Below are positions 6,542 through 15,223 of a DNA stretch of 25,139 bases, one piece after another (the stretch's first letter is position 1; each line of letters begins with the position of its first letter). The stretch lies in the NCBI GenBank assembly GCA_034419095.1, contig DAOULQ010000176.1, forward strand, positions 1-25,139, read 5' to 3'. The notes beneath the pieces were generated by a model. The model did not search any database, was not told the origin of the DNA, and worked only from the letters and a program-made list of their open reading frames with translations. The position numbers and the translations under genes were made by a program. The DNA is from UBA7937 sp034419095. GTDB lineage: Bacteria > Chloroflexota > Anaerolineae > UBA7937.

Positions 6542-6562
6542 GGAGAGCCCTCATGGCTCTCC
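6542..6562 (+). terminator. Intercistronic hairpin after the binding-protein gene
   Basis: GGAGAGCC (6542-6549) pairs perfectly with GGCTCTCC (6555-6562) around a 5-nt loop, with no T run. Hairpins at this place in ABC importer operons commonly stabilise the upstream mRNA or cause partial termination, so that binding protein exceeds permease. That role is inferred here. Confidence 0.6.
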
Positions 6563-6593
6563 CTACCCCCATCCCGTCAGTGGAAGAAGGTAG

Positions 6594-7526
6594 ATGATGG
6601 CACGAGAAGCCAAGATCGCCGCCCCTACTGAGAAAATAGGGGTGCTCTGGCGAGAGATCGCCAAGAAGCGTTGGGCTTACCTTTTCATATCCCCTTTTTA
6701 CATCTTATTTCTCGTCTTTGGCTTTTTCCCGGTCCTCTTCTCTATCTATCTCAGTTTCCACAAGTGGAAGGGACTGGGGTCTATGGAATTCGTCGGCCTG
6801 AAGAACTATACCTACCTCCTGGGCGTAGGAGGTAAAGCCTTCCGGCAGTCAATTCAAAACGGCATTATCCTCTTCTTCATGTACGTTCCCATCATGACCT
6901 TCGTGGCTATCGTCCTGGCCGTGATCCTGAATTCCAAGCTGGTCCGCTTCTTCCAGGGCTACCGCACGATGATTTTCGCCCCTTACGTCACCTCGATGGT
7001 GGCTGCGGGATTTACCTTCCGCCTCTTGCTGTGCAACAAGGGCGGATTATTCAATGTGGCCCTCAATATGCTAGGATTACCTGGGATTCCCTGGCTGGAG
7101 AACGTTTGGTGGGCGCGGGTTTCCCTCTGCCTGCTCGTTGTCTGGGGCTGGCTGGGTTACAATATGGTGATCATGCTGGCCGGGCTGCAGACCATCCCCC
7201 GCGAGTTGACGGAGGCGGCTCTCATTGACGGAGCCAGTCCCGTTCAGGCTTTCTTCTACATCACCATCCCACTTTTGCGTCCCGTTATCCTCTTCTCGGT
7301 GATTCTATCCACGATGGGTAGTTTCGGTCTTTTCAACGAGGTCATGGCGCTCACCAACAGCACCGCCGGACCCATGAGGGCCACCCTCACCACCCTCATC
7401 CAAATCTACAATGAGGCCTTCAGCAATTTCCGGTTCGGCCGCGCCTCGGCACAAGCCTACGCCTACTTCGCGCTCATCTTTGTACTCACTTTGCTGCAGT
7501 TTAGGTACTTCGGACGCGAGGAATGA
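6594..7526 (+). CDS. Sugar ABC transporter permease, MalF/UgpA-like
   Basis: This is an integral membrane subunit (310 aa) of a CUT1 sugar importer. A cytoplasmic N-terminus of about 25 residues leads into the first helix (YLFISPFYILFLVFGFFPVL), and six hydrophobic spans in total are visible. The EAA loop that docks the ATPase is present at about residues 204-231 (ELTEAALIDGASPVQAFFYI). Two ATGs are adjacent at 6594 and 6597; GAAGG at 6586-6590 would serve either. It lies 73 nt after the binding-protein gene and is followed by the second permease. The first part of the gene is AT-rich (6661-6720 has 24/60 G+C), a sharp contrast with the binding-protein gene. No ATPase gene is in the window, so a shared MsmK/UgpC-type ATPase elsewhere is likely. 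Confidence 0.92.
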   Translation: MMAREAKIAAPTEKIGVLWREIAKKRWAYLFISPFYILFLVFGFFPVLFSIYLSFHKWKGLGSMEFVGLKNYTYLLGVGGKAFRQSIQNGIILFFMYVPIMTFVAIVLAVILNSKLVRFFQGYRTMIFAPYVTSMVAAGFTFRLLLCNKGGLFNVALNMLGLPGIPWLENVWWARVSLCLLVVWGWLGYNMVIMLAGLQTIPRELTEAALIDGASPVQAFFYITIPLLRPVILFSVILSTMGSFGLFNEVMALTNSTAGPMRATLTTLIQIYNEAFSNFRFGRASAQAYAYFALIFVLTLLQFRYFGREE

Positions 7527-7569
7527 GCGAGAACAACCTAGCTTTCCCCTTAGATCTCAGGCTAAGTGG

Positions 7570-7576
7570 AAGGAGG
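7570..7576 (+). promoter_or_regulatory. Strong Shine-Dalgarno pointing at a non-canonical ATT/ATC start
   Basis: AAGGAGG is a near-perfect ribosome-binding site. The in-frame codons after it are ATT at 7582 (5 nt away) and ATC at 7585 (8 nt). No ATG, GTG or TTG in this frame lies at a usable distance; the first is GTG at 7606, 29 nt away. Confidence 0.6.
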
Positions 7577-7581
7577 AGTCG

Positions 7582-8418
7582 ATTATCCTTAATCGCACGA
7601 AACTTGTGGCAAGCAAAACCATCCTTTATGGGCTATTGACTCTTGCTGCCCTATTCATGATTCTGCCCTTCATTTGGATGCTGAGCACCTCTTTTAAGCC
7701 ACAGGACGAGATATTCGTCAGACCGCCTATCCTCATCTCGCGCAACATGAGCCTGTATGGCTACCGGTATATCATTGACTTCGGCGTTCTCAGGTCCCTG
7801 TGGAACACCTTCTTCGTTGCCTTCTCCTCCACTATCGTATCGCTTTTCTTTTGCTCCTTGGGCGGCTACGGTTTCGCCAAGTATCGCTTCCCGGGACGCA
7901 ACCCCCTCTTCTCTTTCCTTCTGGCCACGATGATCGTCCCCTTTGCCGTGACCATGGTGCCCCTCTACGTCATCGTACAGAAAATAGGCTGGATGAACAC
8001 CTTCTTGCCCCTCATCGTGCCCGGCGCGGCCAACGCCTTCGGCATCTTCTTCATGCGCCAGTACATCAGCACCATATCCGATGAATTGCTGGATGCGGCG
8101 CGCATAGACGGCTGCAGCGAGTTCGGTATCTTCACACGGGTGATTCTTCCCATCATCATACCTGGCCTGACCAGTCTGGGCCTCATTTTCTTCATGGCTA
8201 CTTGGAACAACTACCTGAGCCCATTGATCTATCTGAAGTCACCGGAGAAGTTCACCCTGCCCCTGTTCATGATGCAGATGACGGGCCCGCCGGGCTTCTC
8301 CCTGTATCGCGAGTGGATGGCCGTAGGGGTGGTGAGTGTGGTGCCACTTCTGATCATCTTCCTGATCTTCCAGCGCCGGTTCACGGAAGGCATCACCGCA
8401 GGGGCTATCAAGGGCTAG
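7582..8418 (+). CDS. Sugar ABC transporter permease, MalG/UgpE-like (non-canonical start likely)
   Basis: This is the second CUT1 permease (about 278 aa). The first helix is ILYGLLTLAALFMILPFIWM, followed by the family's STSFKPQDE segment and further spans. The EAA loop is at about residues 168-195 (ELLDAARIDGCSEFGIFTRV), and the C-terminus ends FTEGITAGAIKG, as usual for this family. The reading frame is open far upstream into the previous gene, but the strong AAGGAGG at 7570-7576 places initiation at ATT 7582 or ATC 7585. Both are rare start codons. The conservative alternative is GTG 7606, which has no ribosome-binding site and would remove eight residues. The gene starts 55 nt after the first permease. 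It is the partner of that permease in the import pore. Confidence 0.9.
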   Translation: MILNRTKLVASKTILYGLLTLAALFMILPFIWMLSTSFKPQDEIFVRPPILISRNMSLYGYRYIIDFGVLRSLWNTFFVAFSSTIVSLFFCSLGGYGFAKYRFPGRNPLFSFLLATMIVPFAVTMVPLYVIVQKIGWMNTFLPLIVPGAANAFGIFFMRQYISTISDELLDAARIDGCSEFGIFTRVILPIIIPGLTSLGLIFFMATWNNYLSPLIYLKSPEKFTLPLFMMQMTGPPGFSLYREWMAVGVVSVVPLLIIFLIFQRRFTEGITAGAIKG

Positions 8419-8506
8419 TCCTCTTGGGGGCGAAGCAGTCAATCAGAGGGCTAGTTGAAAAACAAGCAGACCGGGCCAGGACCGCCTCACAAAAGGATTT
8501 TCTTCC

Positions 8507-10765
8507 ATGAAAAGAATCGGCTTCTTCACTTTTCTTTCTCTTTCGCTTCTGGCTTGGTTAATGGAGGGCTGTATGGCTGTCTCTAAGACTGAAATCGGGG
8601 AGAAACCCACTGCACAGGCTACCCAGGTTCCCGCTACTCCCACTCCCATCCCTATCCTGCACATCGAACCCCAGAGAATCAACCTCGACGGGGCTTGGCG
8701 CTTCAGAGTCGACCCCGGGGATGAGGGCGAGAACGAGGGGTGGTATGATGTAGGCTTCGATGACTCCAATTGGATCGAGGTTATGGTTCCGCACACTTGG
8801 GGGACCATGCCCCAGTACGCCGACTACGAGGGGGTGGCCTGGTATCGGCGCTCTTTCACCCTGCCTGCCGACTTGCAGGGTGCGCATCTGCGTCTCCAGT
8901 TCGACGCCGTCTTCTACCTATCTCAGGTCTGGCTGAACGGCCGCTACCTGGGCCAGCACGAAGGTGGCTATACCCCTTTCGTTTTCGACATCACGGATAG
9001 GGTGCGTTATGGCGATGAGAATAGAGTCGCTGTGCGGGTGGACAATAAGCGGGCCACGGACCGCATACCCGCCATTCCATCCCCTGGTTGGTCCTTCGAT
9101 TGGTGGAACTATGGTGGGATCGTCCGAGATGTCTATCTCTCAGCCACGAGCCAGGTCTTCATCGCCCGCCAAAGGATCGTCGCCGAGCCTGACCTAGTTG
9201 ATAGCGCAACGATCACCGCTACGACTACTATCAGTAACACCTCTCCCTTCGATCAAAGGGTGCACCTGAGGGCTGCAATTCACGAGGAGGACAAGGGCTC
9301 CCCAGTATGGACGAGTGAAGATGATCCAGGCCTTGAGGCAACCGCAACTATACCTGCGCAGGCATCGAGGGAGATTGCACTACAAACGACCTTGCCGAAC
9401 CCTCTACTCTGGCACTTTGACCATCCGAACTTGTACGAACTGGTGACGGAGATAAGGGATGAGACAGGAGATCCGCTTCACCATACTGAGGAGACCTTCG
9501 GCATCCGCAAGATCGAGATCAAGGATGCGCGCTTCTATCTCAACGGGGAATGGGTGCGGCTGGTGGGGCTGACCCGTCACGCCGACAGTGCAGCGCACGG
9601 CTTGGCTGAGACGGGGACGATTATGGCCACCGACTACGATGACCTCAAGCGGCTGAACATGGTCCTTTCTCGCCCTGTTCATTACCCGCAGCACGAGTTC
9701 ATCTTGGACTACTGTGACCGCAATGGCATCCTTCTTATCCCCGAGGTGCCGGCGTGGCAACTCAACGCTGCACAGATGGCAGACCCAGTCATGGTTGAGT
9801 TGGCGCAGCAGCAACTCAGCGAGATGATCGCCGCCAACTTCAACCATCCCTCGGTGTGGGCCTGGAGCGTAGGCAATGAGTTCGACTCTACCTCAACGGC
9901 CGGACACGACTACGTCCAAGAGATGATTGACCTGGCCAAGTCACTTGACCCCACACGCCCGGTGGGCTTCGCCTCCAACCATCTCGGCCGCAGACCCCAA
10001 GATGACGCCACGGATCTCGCGGACTTTGTGCTTATGAACCAGTACTTCGGCACCTGGGCCGGCCCCAAGGAAGGCCTCGACCGGGCGCTTGACTGGATCC
10101 ACTCGACTTGGCCCGACAGAGTCGTCATCATCTCCGAATACGGCTTTGAGCCCCACTGGAACGCGATGTGGGGGCCAGCCGCGGACTCCCTCGACCCGTC
10201 GCGGTATTACTTCATCCCAGAAGACCTGCCTTCAGACTCGGAAGAGGCCGATGCACAACGCCGCCAGGTGATCGTTGAGCAAGTGGAAGTGTTCCGCAGC
10301 AAACCGTTTGTGGCGGGCGCGATCTTCTGGACCTATCAGGACTATCGGACGCCTAACGGCTTCATGATGGGCGTGGTGGATGCGGAGCGGAATCGGCGCG
10401 GCTCGTGGGCGGTACTGCGGGAGGAGTACTCCCCCGCTCTATTTGAAGCCGTTACCCACAACGTCGCTGAGTTCCAGCCCGGTCAGGAGGTCACCACCGA
10501 AGTCGCTATCAGGAGTCGAGGGCCGATAGAGAGGGAGATACCGGCTTACACTTTGGAGGGTTACACCTTGCATTGGGAGATCCTCGAGGGTAAACTTCTC
10601 CTCACTGGCGGTGAGTTAGAGATTCCCACCTTGCAGCCTGGAGAGAGTTGGAGGGGCTCTCTCACTTGGACGGTCCCTGAAGAGCAACCTTTCACCCTGA
10701 CGCTGCAGATCGCTAGGCCGACCGGTTTCGTCTGCCTGGAGCACGAAGAGCGTTTCGGCCAATAG
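8507..10765 (+). CDS. GH2-family glycoside hydrolase, predicted lipoprotein (beta-galactosidase/glucuronidase type)
   Basis: This 752-aa enzyme is probably exported and lipid-anchored. The N-terminal hydrophobic segment ends in LMEGC (Cys22, imperfect lipobox) and is followed by a TPTPIP linker. Domains in order are a jelly-roll sugar-binding domain (about 50-205; LDGAWRFRVD and WYRRSFTLP), an immunoglobulin-like domain (about 210-330), and a TIM-barrel catalytic domain (about 335-640). The expected acid/base is Glu458 in SVGNEF and the nucleophile is Glu544 in IISEYGF. A C-terminal beta domain follows (about 660-752). GH2 enzymes remove terminal beta-galactosyl, glucuronyl, mannosyl or alpha-L-arabinopyranosyl residues; specificity cannot be assigned here. 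AAAGGA about 10 nt before the ATG supports the start. It follows the importer by 88 nt and probably trims substrate outside the membrane before uptake. Confidence 0.88.
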   Translation: MKRIGFFTFLSLSLLAWLMEGCMAVSKTEIGEKPTAQATQVPATPTPIPILHIEPQRINLDGAWRFRVDPGDEGENEGWYDVGFDDSNWIEVMVPHTWGTMPQYADYEGVAWYRRSFTLPADLQGAHLRLQFDAVFYLSQVWLNGRYLGQHEGGYTPFVFDITDRVRYGDENRVAVRVDNKRATDRIPAIPSPGWSFDWWNYGGIVRDVYLSATSQVFIARQRIVAEPDLVDSATITATTTISNTSPFDQRVHLRAAIHEEDKGSPVWTSEDDPGLEATATIPAQASREIALQTTLPNPLLWHFDHPNLYELVTEIRDETGDPLHHTEETFGIRKIEIKDARFYLNGEWVRLVGLTRHADSAAHGLAETGTIMATDYDDLKRLNMVLSRPVHYPQHEFILDYCDRNGILLIPEVPAWQLNAAQMADPVMVELAQQQLSEMIAANFNHPSVWAWSVGNEFDSTSTAGHDYVQEMIDLAKSLDPTRPVGFASNHLGRRPQDDATDLADFVLMNQYFGTWAGPKEGLDRALDWIHSTWPDRVVIISEYGFEPHWNAMWGPAADSLDPSRYYFIPEDLPSDSEEADAQRRQVIVEQVEVFRSKPFVAGAIFWTYQDYRTPNGFMMGVVDAERNRRGSWAVLREEYSPALFEAVTHNVAEFQPGQEVTTEVAIRSRGPIEREIPAYTLEGYTLHWEILEGKLLLTGGELEIPTLQPGESWRGSLTWTVPEEQPFTLTLQIARPTGFVCLEHEERFGQ

Positions 10766-10803
10766 ATCTCTCCACCCGCTAGGAAGATTGAAAGGGGGAT
10801 ATG

Positions 10804-12225
10804 ATGCAGAGAGCAACCTTAGGCGTAATCGTGGGCAACCGGGGTTTCTTTCCCGATCATCTTTGCGAGATGGGTCGCCAGACCATTCTGAAGGTACTGG
10901 CAGAAGAAGAGATTGACGTCATTGCCCTCACACCGGGAGACGCTAAGTTCGGCAGCGTTGAGAGCCTGACCGACGCCGAGAAGTGCGCCGCACTCTTCAA
11001 GGAACACCACGACGAGATCGAGGGCGTGCTGGTGACCCTGCCGAATTTCGGGGACGAGCGGGGCGTTGCCAACACCCTGCGTTGGGCCGATCTGAACGTG
11101 CCGGTGTTGGTACATGCCTTCCCCGATGATGCTACCAAGATGACTATCGAGGATCGGCGAGATTCCTTCTGTGGCAAGATATCCGTTTGCAACAACTTGC
11201 GTCAATACGACATCAAGTTCTCGCTCACCACCCTGCACACGGTGGACCCGGAAAGTGAGGGTTTTCGGGCCGATCTGCGGCGTTTCGTGAGCACGTGTCG
11301 CGTGGCACGGGGTCTTCGAAACGCACGCATCGGTGCCCTTGGCGCGCGGCCAGCCGCTTTTAACACCGTGCGCTACAGCGAAAAGTTGCTGGAGCGGATG
11401 GGCATCAGCGTGGAGACGCTGGACCTATCTGAGGCCTTTGGGCAGGTGGAGCAGCTGGACGATGATGCCGAAGCGGTGCGCGCTAAGCGCCAGGCGATCG
11501 AAGCCTACGTGCTGACTCGCGGCATCCCTGAAGTTGCCCTGAACAAGATGGCCCGGTTCGGGGTGGTGGTGGAGCAGTGGATGGAAGAGAACCGATTGCA
11601 GGCCGTCGCCATTCAATGTTGGACGTCGATGGAGGAGTTCTTCGGCGTCGTGCCCTGTACGGTGATGAGCATGCTGAGCAACAACCTTTTGCCCAGTGCT
11701 TGTGAGACCGACGTGACGGGTGTGGTGGGCATGCTTGCCCTGCAACTGGCATCCGGTAAGCCAAGCGCTCTTGTGGACTGGAACAATAACTACGGCGACG
11801 ACCCGGACAAGGGGGTCTTCTTCCATTGCAGCAACTTCCCCAAACACTTATTCGCCGAACCCCCAAAGATGGATTACCAGGCGATCATCGCCGGGACGGT
11901 CGGTAAGGAGAATACCTATGGCACCGTGGTGGGCCGTCTGAAGGGTGGGCCCTTTACCTACTGTCGCGTTTCCACGGAAGATGTGCAGGGCGCGATCTCA
12001 GCCTACGTGGGCGAGGGCGAGTTGACCGACGACCCTCTGGAGACCTTTGGAGGCTACGGCGTCGTACACATTCCGAACTTTCAGGGACTTCTCCACTATG
12101 TCTGCGAAAACGGCTTTGAGCACCACGTGGCTATCAACCTGTCGCAGATGGCCTCCGCTGTGCACGAGGCGCTGGGCAAGTACCTGGGATGGGACGTATA
12201 CTATCACGGAGCGAACGACGTGTGA
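10804..12225 (+). CDS. L-fucose/L-arabinose isomerase-like protein
   Basis: This 473-aa protein belongs to the FucI/AraA-like superfamily (COG2407 type), ketol-isomerases that interconvert aldoses and ketoses using a divalent metal. The N-terminal Rossmann-like part opens ATLGVIVGNRGFFPDHL. The second half holds QCWTSMEEFFGVVPC and SACETDVTGVVGMLALQ, in which Glu301 and Asp303 are at the position of the family's metal ligands. EHHVAI near the C-terminus offers His. The protein is shorter than E. coli FucI (about 590 aa) and resembles the uncharacterised shorter subgroup. ATG 10804 is preferred over 10801 because the GGGGG at 10794-10798 then has 5-nt spacing. With araB and araD downstream but no araA in view, it is a candidate for the missing aldose isomerase. 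Its stop overlaps the next start by 4 nt. Confidence 0.8.
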   Translation: MQRATLGVIVGNRGFFPDHLCEMGRQTILKVLAEEEIDVIALTPGDAKFGSVESLTDAEKCAALFKEHHDEIEGVLVTLPNFGDERGVANTLRWADLNVPVLVHAFPDDATKMTIEDRRDSFCGKISVCNNLRQYDIKFSLTTLHTVDPESEGFRADLRRFVSTCRVARGLRNARIGALGARPAAFNTVRYSEKLLERMGISVETLDLSEAFGQVEQLDDDAEAVRAKRQAIEAYVLTRGIPEVALNKMARFGVVVEQWMEENRLQAVAIQCWTSMEEFFGVVPCTVMSMLSNNLLPSACETDVTGVVGMLALQLASGKPSALVDWNNNYGDDPDKGVFFHCSNFPKHLFAEPPKMDYQAIIAGTVGKENTYGTVVGRLKGGPFTYCRVSTEDVQGAISAYVGEGELTDDPLETFGGYGVVHIPNFQGLLHYVCENGFEHHVAINLSQMASAVHEALGKYLGWDVYYHGANDV

Positions 12226-13169
12226 GCCTCGGATGGATACAGACAGTCGGTGGAGCCGTGGCAGTTGAGGCCCTCGGTCTCATCCTGCCGCACGAGCATC
12301 TCTTCACCGATCTACGGGGGCCGCTTGCTCTCGACTATGCCTGCGCCGATCCTGAGGCAGTGGCCCAAGTGATGGGGCCTTACCTGACAGCAGCCCACGC
12401 CGTTGGGGTTACGGCTCTCGTGGAATGCTCCACGGTCGGCGTAGGCCGGAACCTCGCTGTGCTTCGGTACTTGGCTGAGGTCACGCCGGTTCACCTTGTT
12501 GCGCCCACTGGCGTGTATCGCGAGGCTTTCACCCCGACCTCTCTTCGAGAGATAAGTGCTGAGGAATTGGCCGAAGAATGGATCCGTGACTTGACTGAAG
12601 GCATCGAAGGTACAGAGGTTCGTGCTGGTTTCATCAAGATTGCGATGAGCGACGAGGGCCCGACCGCTCTGGAAGTCCGGAACTTGAAGGCCGCCGCGTT
12701 AGCGAGCCACCAAACGGGTTCAGTCGTCGTCAGCCACACTGTCGGCGGTGCGATTGCCTGGCGCGAGATGGAGATTCTCGAGTCGGAGGGCCTCGACCTG
12801 GGACGGTTCATCTGGGCGCACGCCAACCTGGAGCCCGACCCGGCCGTCCATCTGGAAGCGGCGCGGCGAGGGGCGTACGTCGCGTTCGATGCCGTCGGCG
12901 CGGAGTGGCAATCGCAGAGCACGCTAGTGGATTGTACCCTTGTGCTCATCCAGGCTGGCTTCGGTGAGAAGATCCTGCTCTCACATGACGCGGGCTGGTA
13001 CGACCCCTCGCGGCCCGACGGCCGGCCAGAGGGCGGGATACGGGGCTATACTGCCCTGGTGGAGGAATTTTTCCCCGCTCTGCGCGCCCGCGGCGTGACG
13101 GACGATTTGATACATCTTATCACCGTGACCAACCCTGCCCGTGCGTTTGCGTTTTCGGACGATCATTGA
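12222..13169 (+). CDS. Phosphotriesterase-family hydrolase, probable lactonase
   Basis: This is a 315-aa amidohydrolase-superfamily protein with the complete binuclear metal site of the phosphotriesterase family. It has His24 and His26 (LPHEHLF), the bridging Lys139 (AGFIKIAMS), His172 (VVSHTVGG), His200 (WAHAN) and Asp256 (LSHDAGW). It ends TVTNPARAFAF, the family's usual closing motif. Natural substrates of this family are often lactones, including sugar lactones and phosphorylated sugar lactones. GTG 12222 is chosen because it overlaps the previous stop (GTGA), with GGAG about 9 nt before it, which implies translational coupling to the isomerase-like gene. In this neighbourhood of aldo/keto reductases, hydrolysis of an aldonolactone is the most attractive role, which is inference. 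Confidence 0.85.
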   Translation: MSLGWIQTVGGAVAVEALGLILPHEHLFTDLRGPLALDYACADPEAVAQVMGPYLTAAHAVGVTALVECSTVGVGRNLAVLRYLAEVTPVHLVAPTGVYREAFTPTSLREISAEELAEEWIRDLTEGIEGTEVRAGFIKIAMSDEGPTALEVRNLKAAALASHQTGSVVVSHTVGGAIAWREMEILESEGLDLGRFIWAHANLEPDPAVHLEAARRGAYVAFDAVGAEWQSQSTLVDCTLVLIQAGFGEKILLSHDAGWYDPSRPDGRPEGGIRGYTALVEEFFPALRARGVTDDLIHLITVTNPARAFAFSDDH

Positions 13170-13185
13170 TCCCTTGGAGGTAGGC

Positions 13186-15183
13186 ATGTCTCTGGCCTCA
13201 CCATTCTCTGCTCGTCTTCACCTTGGCGCAGCGTACTATCCCGAACACTGGCCGGAAGACCGTTGGGCTGAAGACATCCAGCTGATGCGCCAGGTCGGGC
13301 TGACCGTGGCACGCCTGGCGGAATTTGCCTGGTCCACGCTCGAGCCGGCGGAGGGGGAGTTCCACTTCAACTGGCTCGACCGCGCCATCTCCACCTTGGC
13401 CTCCGCTGACATAGCCACCGTTCTTGGGACGCCCACCGCCGCGCCACCTGCTTGGCTGGTCCAGAAGTATCCGGACCTGCTGCCCGTCGACGAGAGCGGT
13501 CGCCGCGTCCAGTTTGGCAATCGCTGCCACTATTGCGTCAACTCGCCCCAGTTCCACGCTGCTACCCGCCGCATCGTCGGCACCATGGCGGAGCACTTTG
13601 GCGCAAACCCCCATGTCATCGGCTGGCAACTCGACAACGAGTACAACCGCGTCTGCTACTGCGACCGCTGCCGGAGCTTCTTCCAGCAGCACCTGGCCAA
13701 GAAGTTCGGTTCGCTCGATGCGCTCAACCATCACTGGGCAACCCGCTACTGGAGCCAGACCTACTCGGCGTGGGAGCAGATTCCAATCCCCATCGGCCCA
13801 CACAACCCTGGACTGATGCTGGAGTTCAAACACTTCGTCACCGAAAGCTACCGGAAGTTCCAGCGGCTTCAGCTTGACCTCTTGCACCCGCATCTACGGC
13901 CCGGCGTGTGGATCACCCACAACTTTATGGGCTGGTTCGACGGCTTTGATCACTATGTGCTGACCGAGGACCTCCACCTGGCCTCATGGGATTGGTACAT
14001 TGGCACGGGGCATCACGACCATCTGACCTCCGGTGCAGCCCACGACCTGACGCGCGGCTTCAAGCGCCAGAACTTCTGGCTCATCGAGACTCAGCCGGGC
14101 AACGTCAACTGGTCGTCCATCAATAACACCCTGAACAAGGGCGAGGCGCGGGCCATGGCTTGGCACGCGGTGGCCCACGGCGCGGATGCGGTGCTCTACT
14201 GGCAATGGCGCTCGGCCCCAGGTGGGCAGGAGCAATATCACGGTACGCTGGTAGATCAGTCGGGCCAACCTCGGCCCTTCTGCGAGGAAGTGCAGCAACT
14301 GGGCCGTGACTTCGCGGTTATCTCCCCCCTGCTCTCTGGCTCTACGACGCTCTCCGACGTTGCCATTCTCAACTCCTATGACAGCCGCTGGTCTATCCAG
14401 TGGCAGCGGCACCATCGTGACTTCGACTACTTGGCGCACTTCAACCACTACTACCGCCCGCTGGCCACGCGAAACATCGCCCTTGATTTGATCTCCGCCG
14501 ATGCTCCTCTGGATGGCTATAAGTTGGTGATTGCGCCAGCCCTGCTGATGCTGAACGAAAGTCGGGCCGCACGGTTGAGGGATTTTGTGGGGCGAGGAGG
14601 GTATCTGGTGCTGACCGTCCGCTGCGGGATGAAGGACGACTGCAATGCCCTCCTGCCCTCGCGCCAGCCTGGCCCGCTGGCCGATGTGGCCGGCGTCGAA
14701 GTCGAGGATTACTACGCGCTTCTGGAGCCTGTGCCGGTGTCGGGAGAGTGGTTCACCGGGACGTCGCGCCTGTGGGCGGAGCGGCTTAAGGTGCGGGACG
14801 AGGCCGGCACCGAGGTCATCGCCCGGTATGGCAAGTCCAACGGCTGGCTCGATGGTCACCCCGCGGTCACGGTACATTCGCACGGCAAGGGGCGCGCGTA
14901 TCTCATCGGCGCGTATCTCGACGAGGTCTCGCAGCAGTCGCTCCTGGATCGTATCGCCGCGGCGGCCGGGGTACAACCGGTGATGGAGACCCCCGCTGGG
15001 GTGGAGGCCTGCAAACGGGTGAATGCCGAAGGAGGGGAAGTCTTTATCATCGTCAACCACGAGTGGGCGGAGCAACCCGTAGTGCTGCCCTGGCCTGCGC
15101 ATGAGCATCTGAGTGGGCAGTCGGTGAGGAACGAGTTGAGGCTCGCGCCATACGGCGTCGCGATTCTCACCCGCTCGGCCTGA
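13186..15183 (+). CDS. GH42 beta-galactosidase-type glycoside hydrolase (first copy)
   Basis: This 665-aa cytosolic enzyme has no signal peptide. The TIM barrel opens LGAAYYPEHWPEDRW. The catalytic acid/base is Glu152 in GWQLDNEYN and the nucleophile is Glu301 in FWLIETQPG. Four cysteines, Cys114, Cys157, Cys159 and Cys162 (RCHYC, CYCDRC), match the zinc cluster of the Thermus A4 beta-galactosidase family. A trimerisation domain (about 390-600) and a small C-terminal beta domain follow. GH42 enzymes release beta-galactose, or in some cases alpha-L-arabinopyranose. ATG 13186 is preferred to an open upstream extension because GGAGG lies about 6 nt before it. It is a paralogue of the gene at 16263, with which it shares long identical blocks such as RLAEFAWS and LGTPTA. 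Confidence 0.94.
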   Translation: MSLASPFSARLHLGAAYYPEHWPEDRWAEDIQLMRQVGLTVARLAEFAWSTLEPAEGEFHFNWLDRAISTLASADIATVLGTPTAAPPAWLVQKYPDLLPVDESGRRVQFGNRCHYCVNSPQFHAATRRIVGTMAEHFGANPHVIGWQLDNEYNRVCYCDRCRSFFQQHLAKKFGSLDALNHHWATRYWSQTYSAWEQIPIPIGPHNPGLMLEFKHFVTESYRKFQRLQLDLLHPHLRPGVWITHNFMGWFDGFDHYVLTEDLHLASWDWYIGTGHHDHLTSGAAHDLTRGFKRQNFWLIETQPGNVNWSSINNTLNKGEARAMAWHAVAHGADAVLYWQWRSAPGGQEQYHGTLVDQSGQPRPFCEEVQQLGRDFAVISPLLSGSTTLSDVAILNSYDSRWSIQWQRHHRDFDYLAHFNHYYRPLATRNIALDLISADAPLDGYKLVIAPALLMLNESRAARLRDFVGRGGYLVLTVRCGMKDDCNALLPSRQPGPLADVAGVEVEDYYALLEPVPVSGEWFTGTSRLWAERLKVRDEAGTEVIARYGKSNGWLDGHPAVTVHSHGKGRAYLIGAYLDEVSQQSLLDRIAAAAGVQPVMETPAGVEACKRVNAEGGEVFIIVNHEWAEQPVVLPWPAHEHLSGQSVRNELRLAPYGVAILTRSA

Positions 15184-15223
15184 CGACGATGGTAAGGAAA
15201 GCCCAGTACGAGAAGTATGAGTT

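Noticed and set aside
8412..8455. GGGCTAGT occurring twice around the end of the second permease gene
   Set aside because: An 8-nt direct repeat without target-site or mobile-element context is likely chance.
13984..15108. Long minus-strand open frame opposite the first GH42 gene
   Set aside because: It is an antisense shadow of a GC-rich gene. It has no recognisable domain, and the sense strand carries a complete GH42 enzyme.
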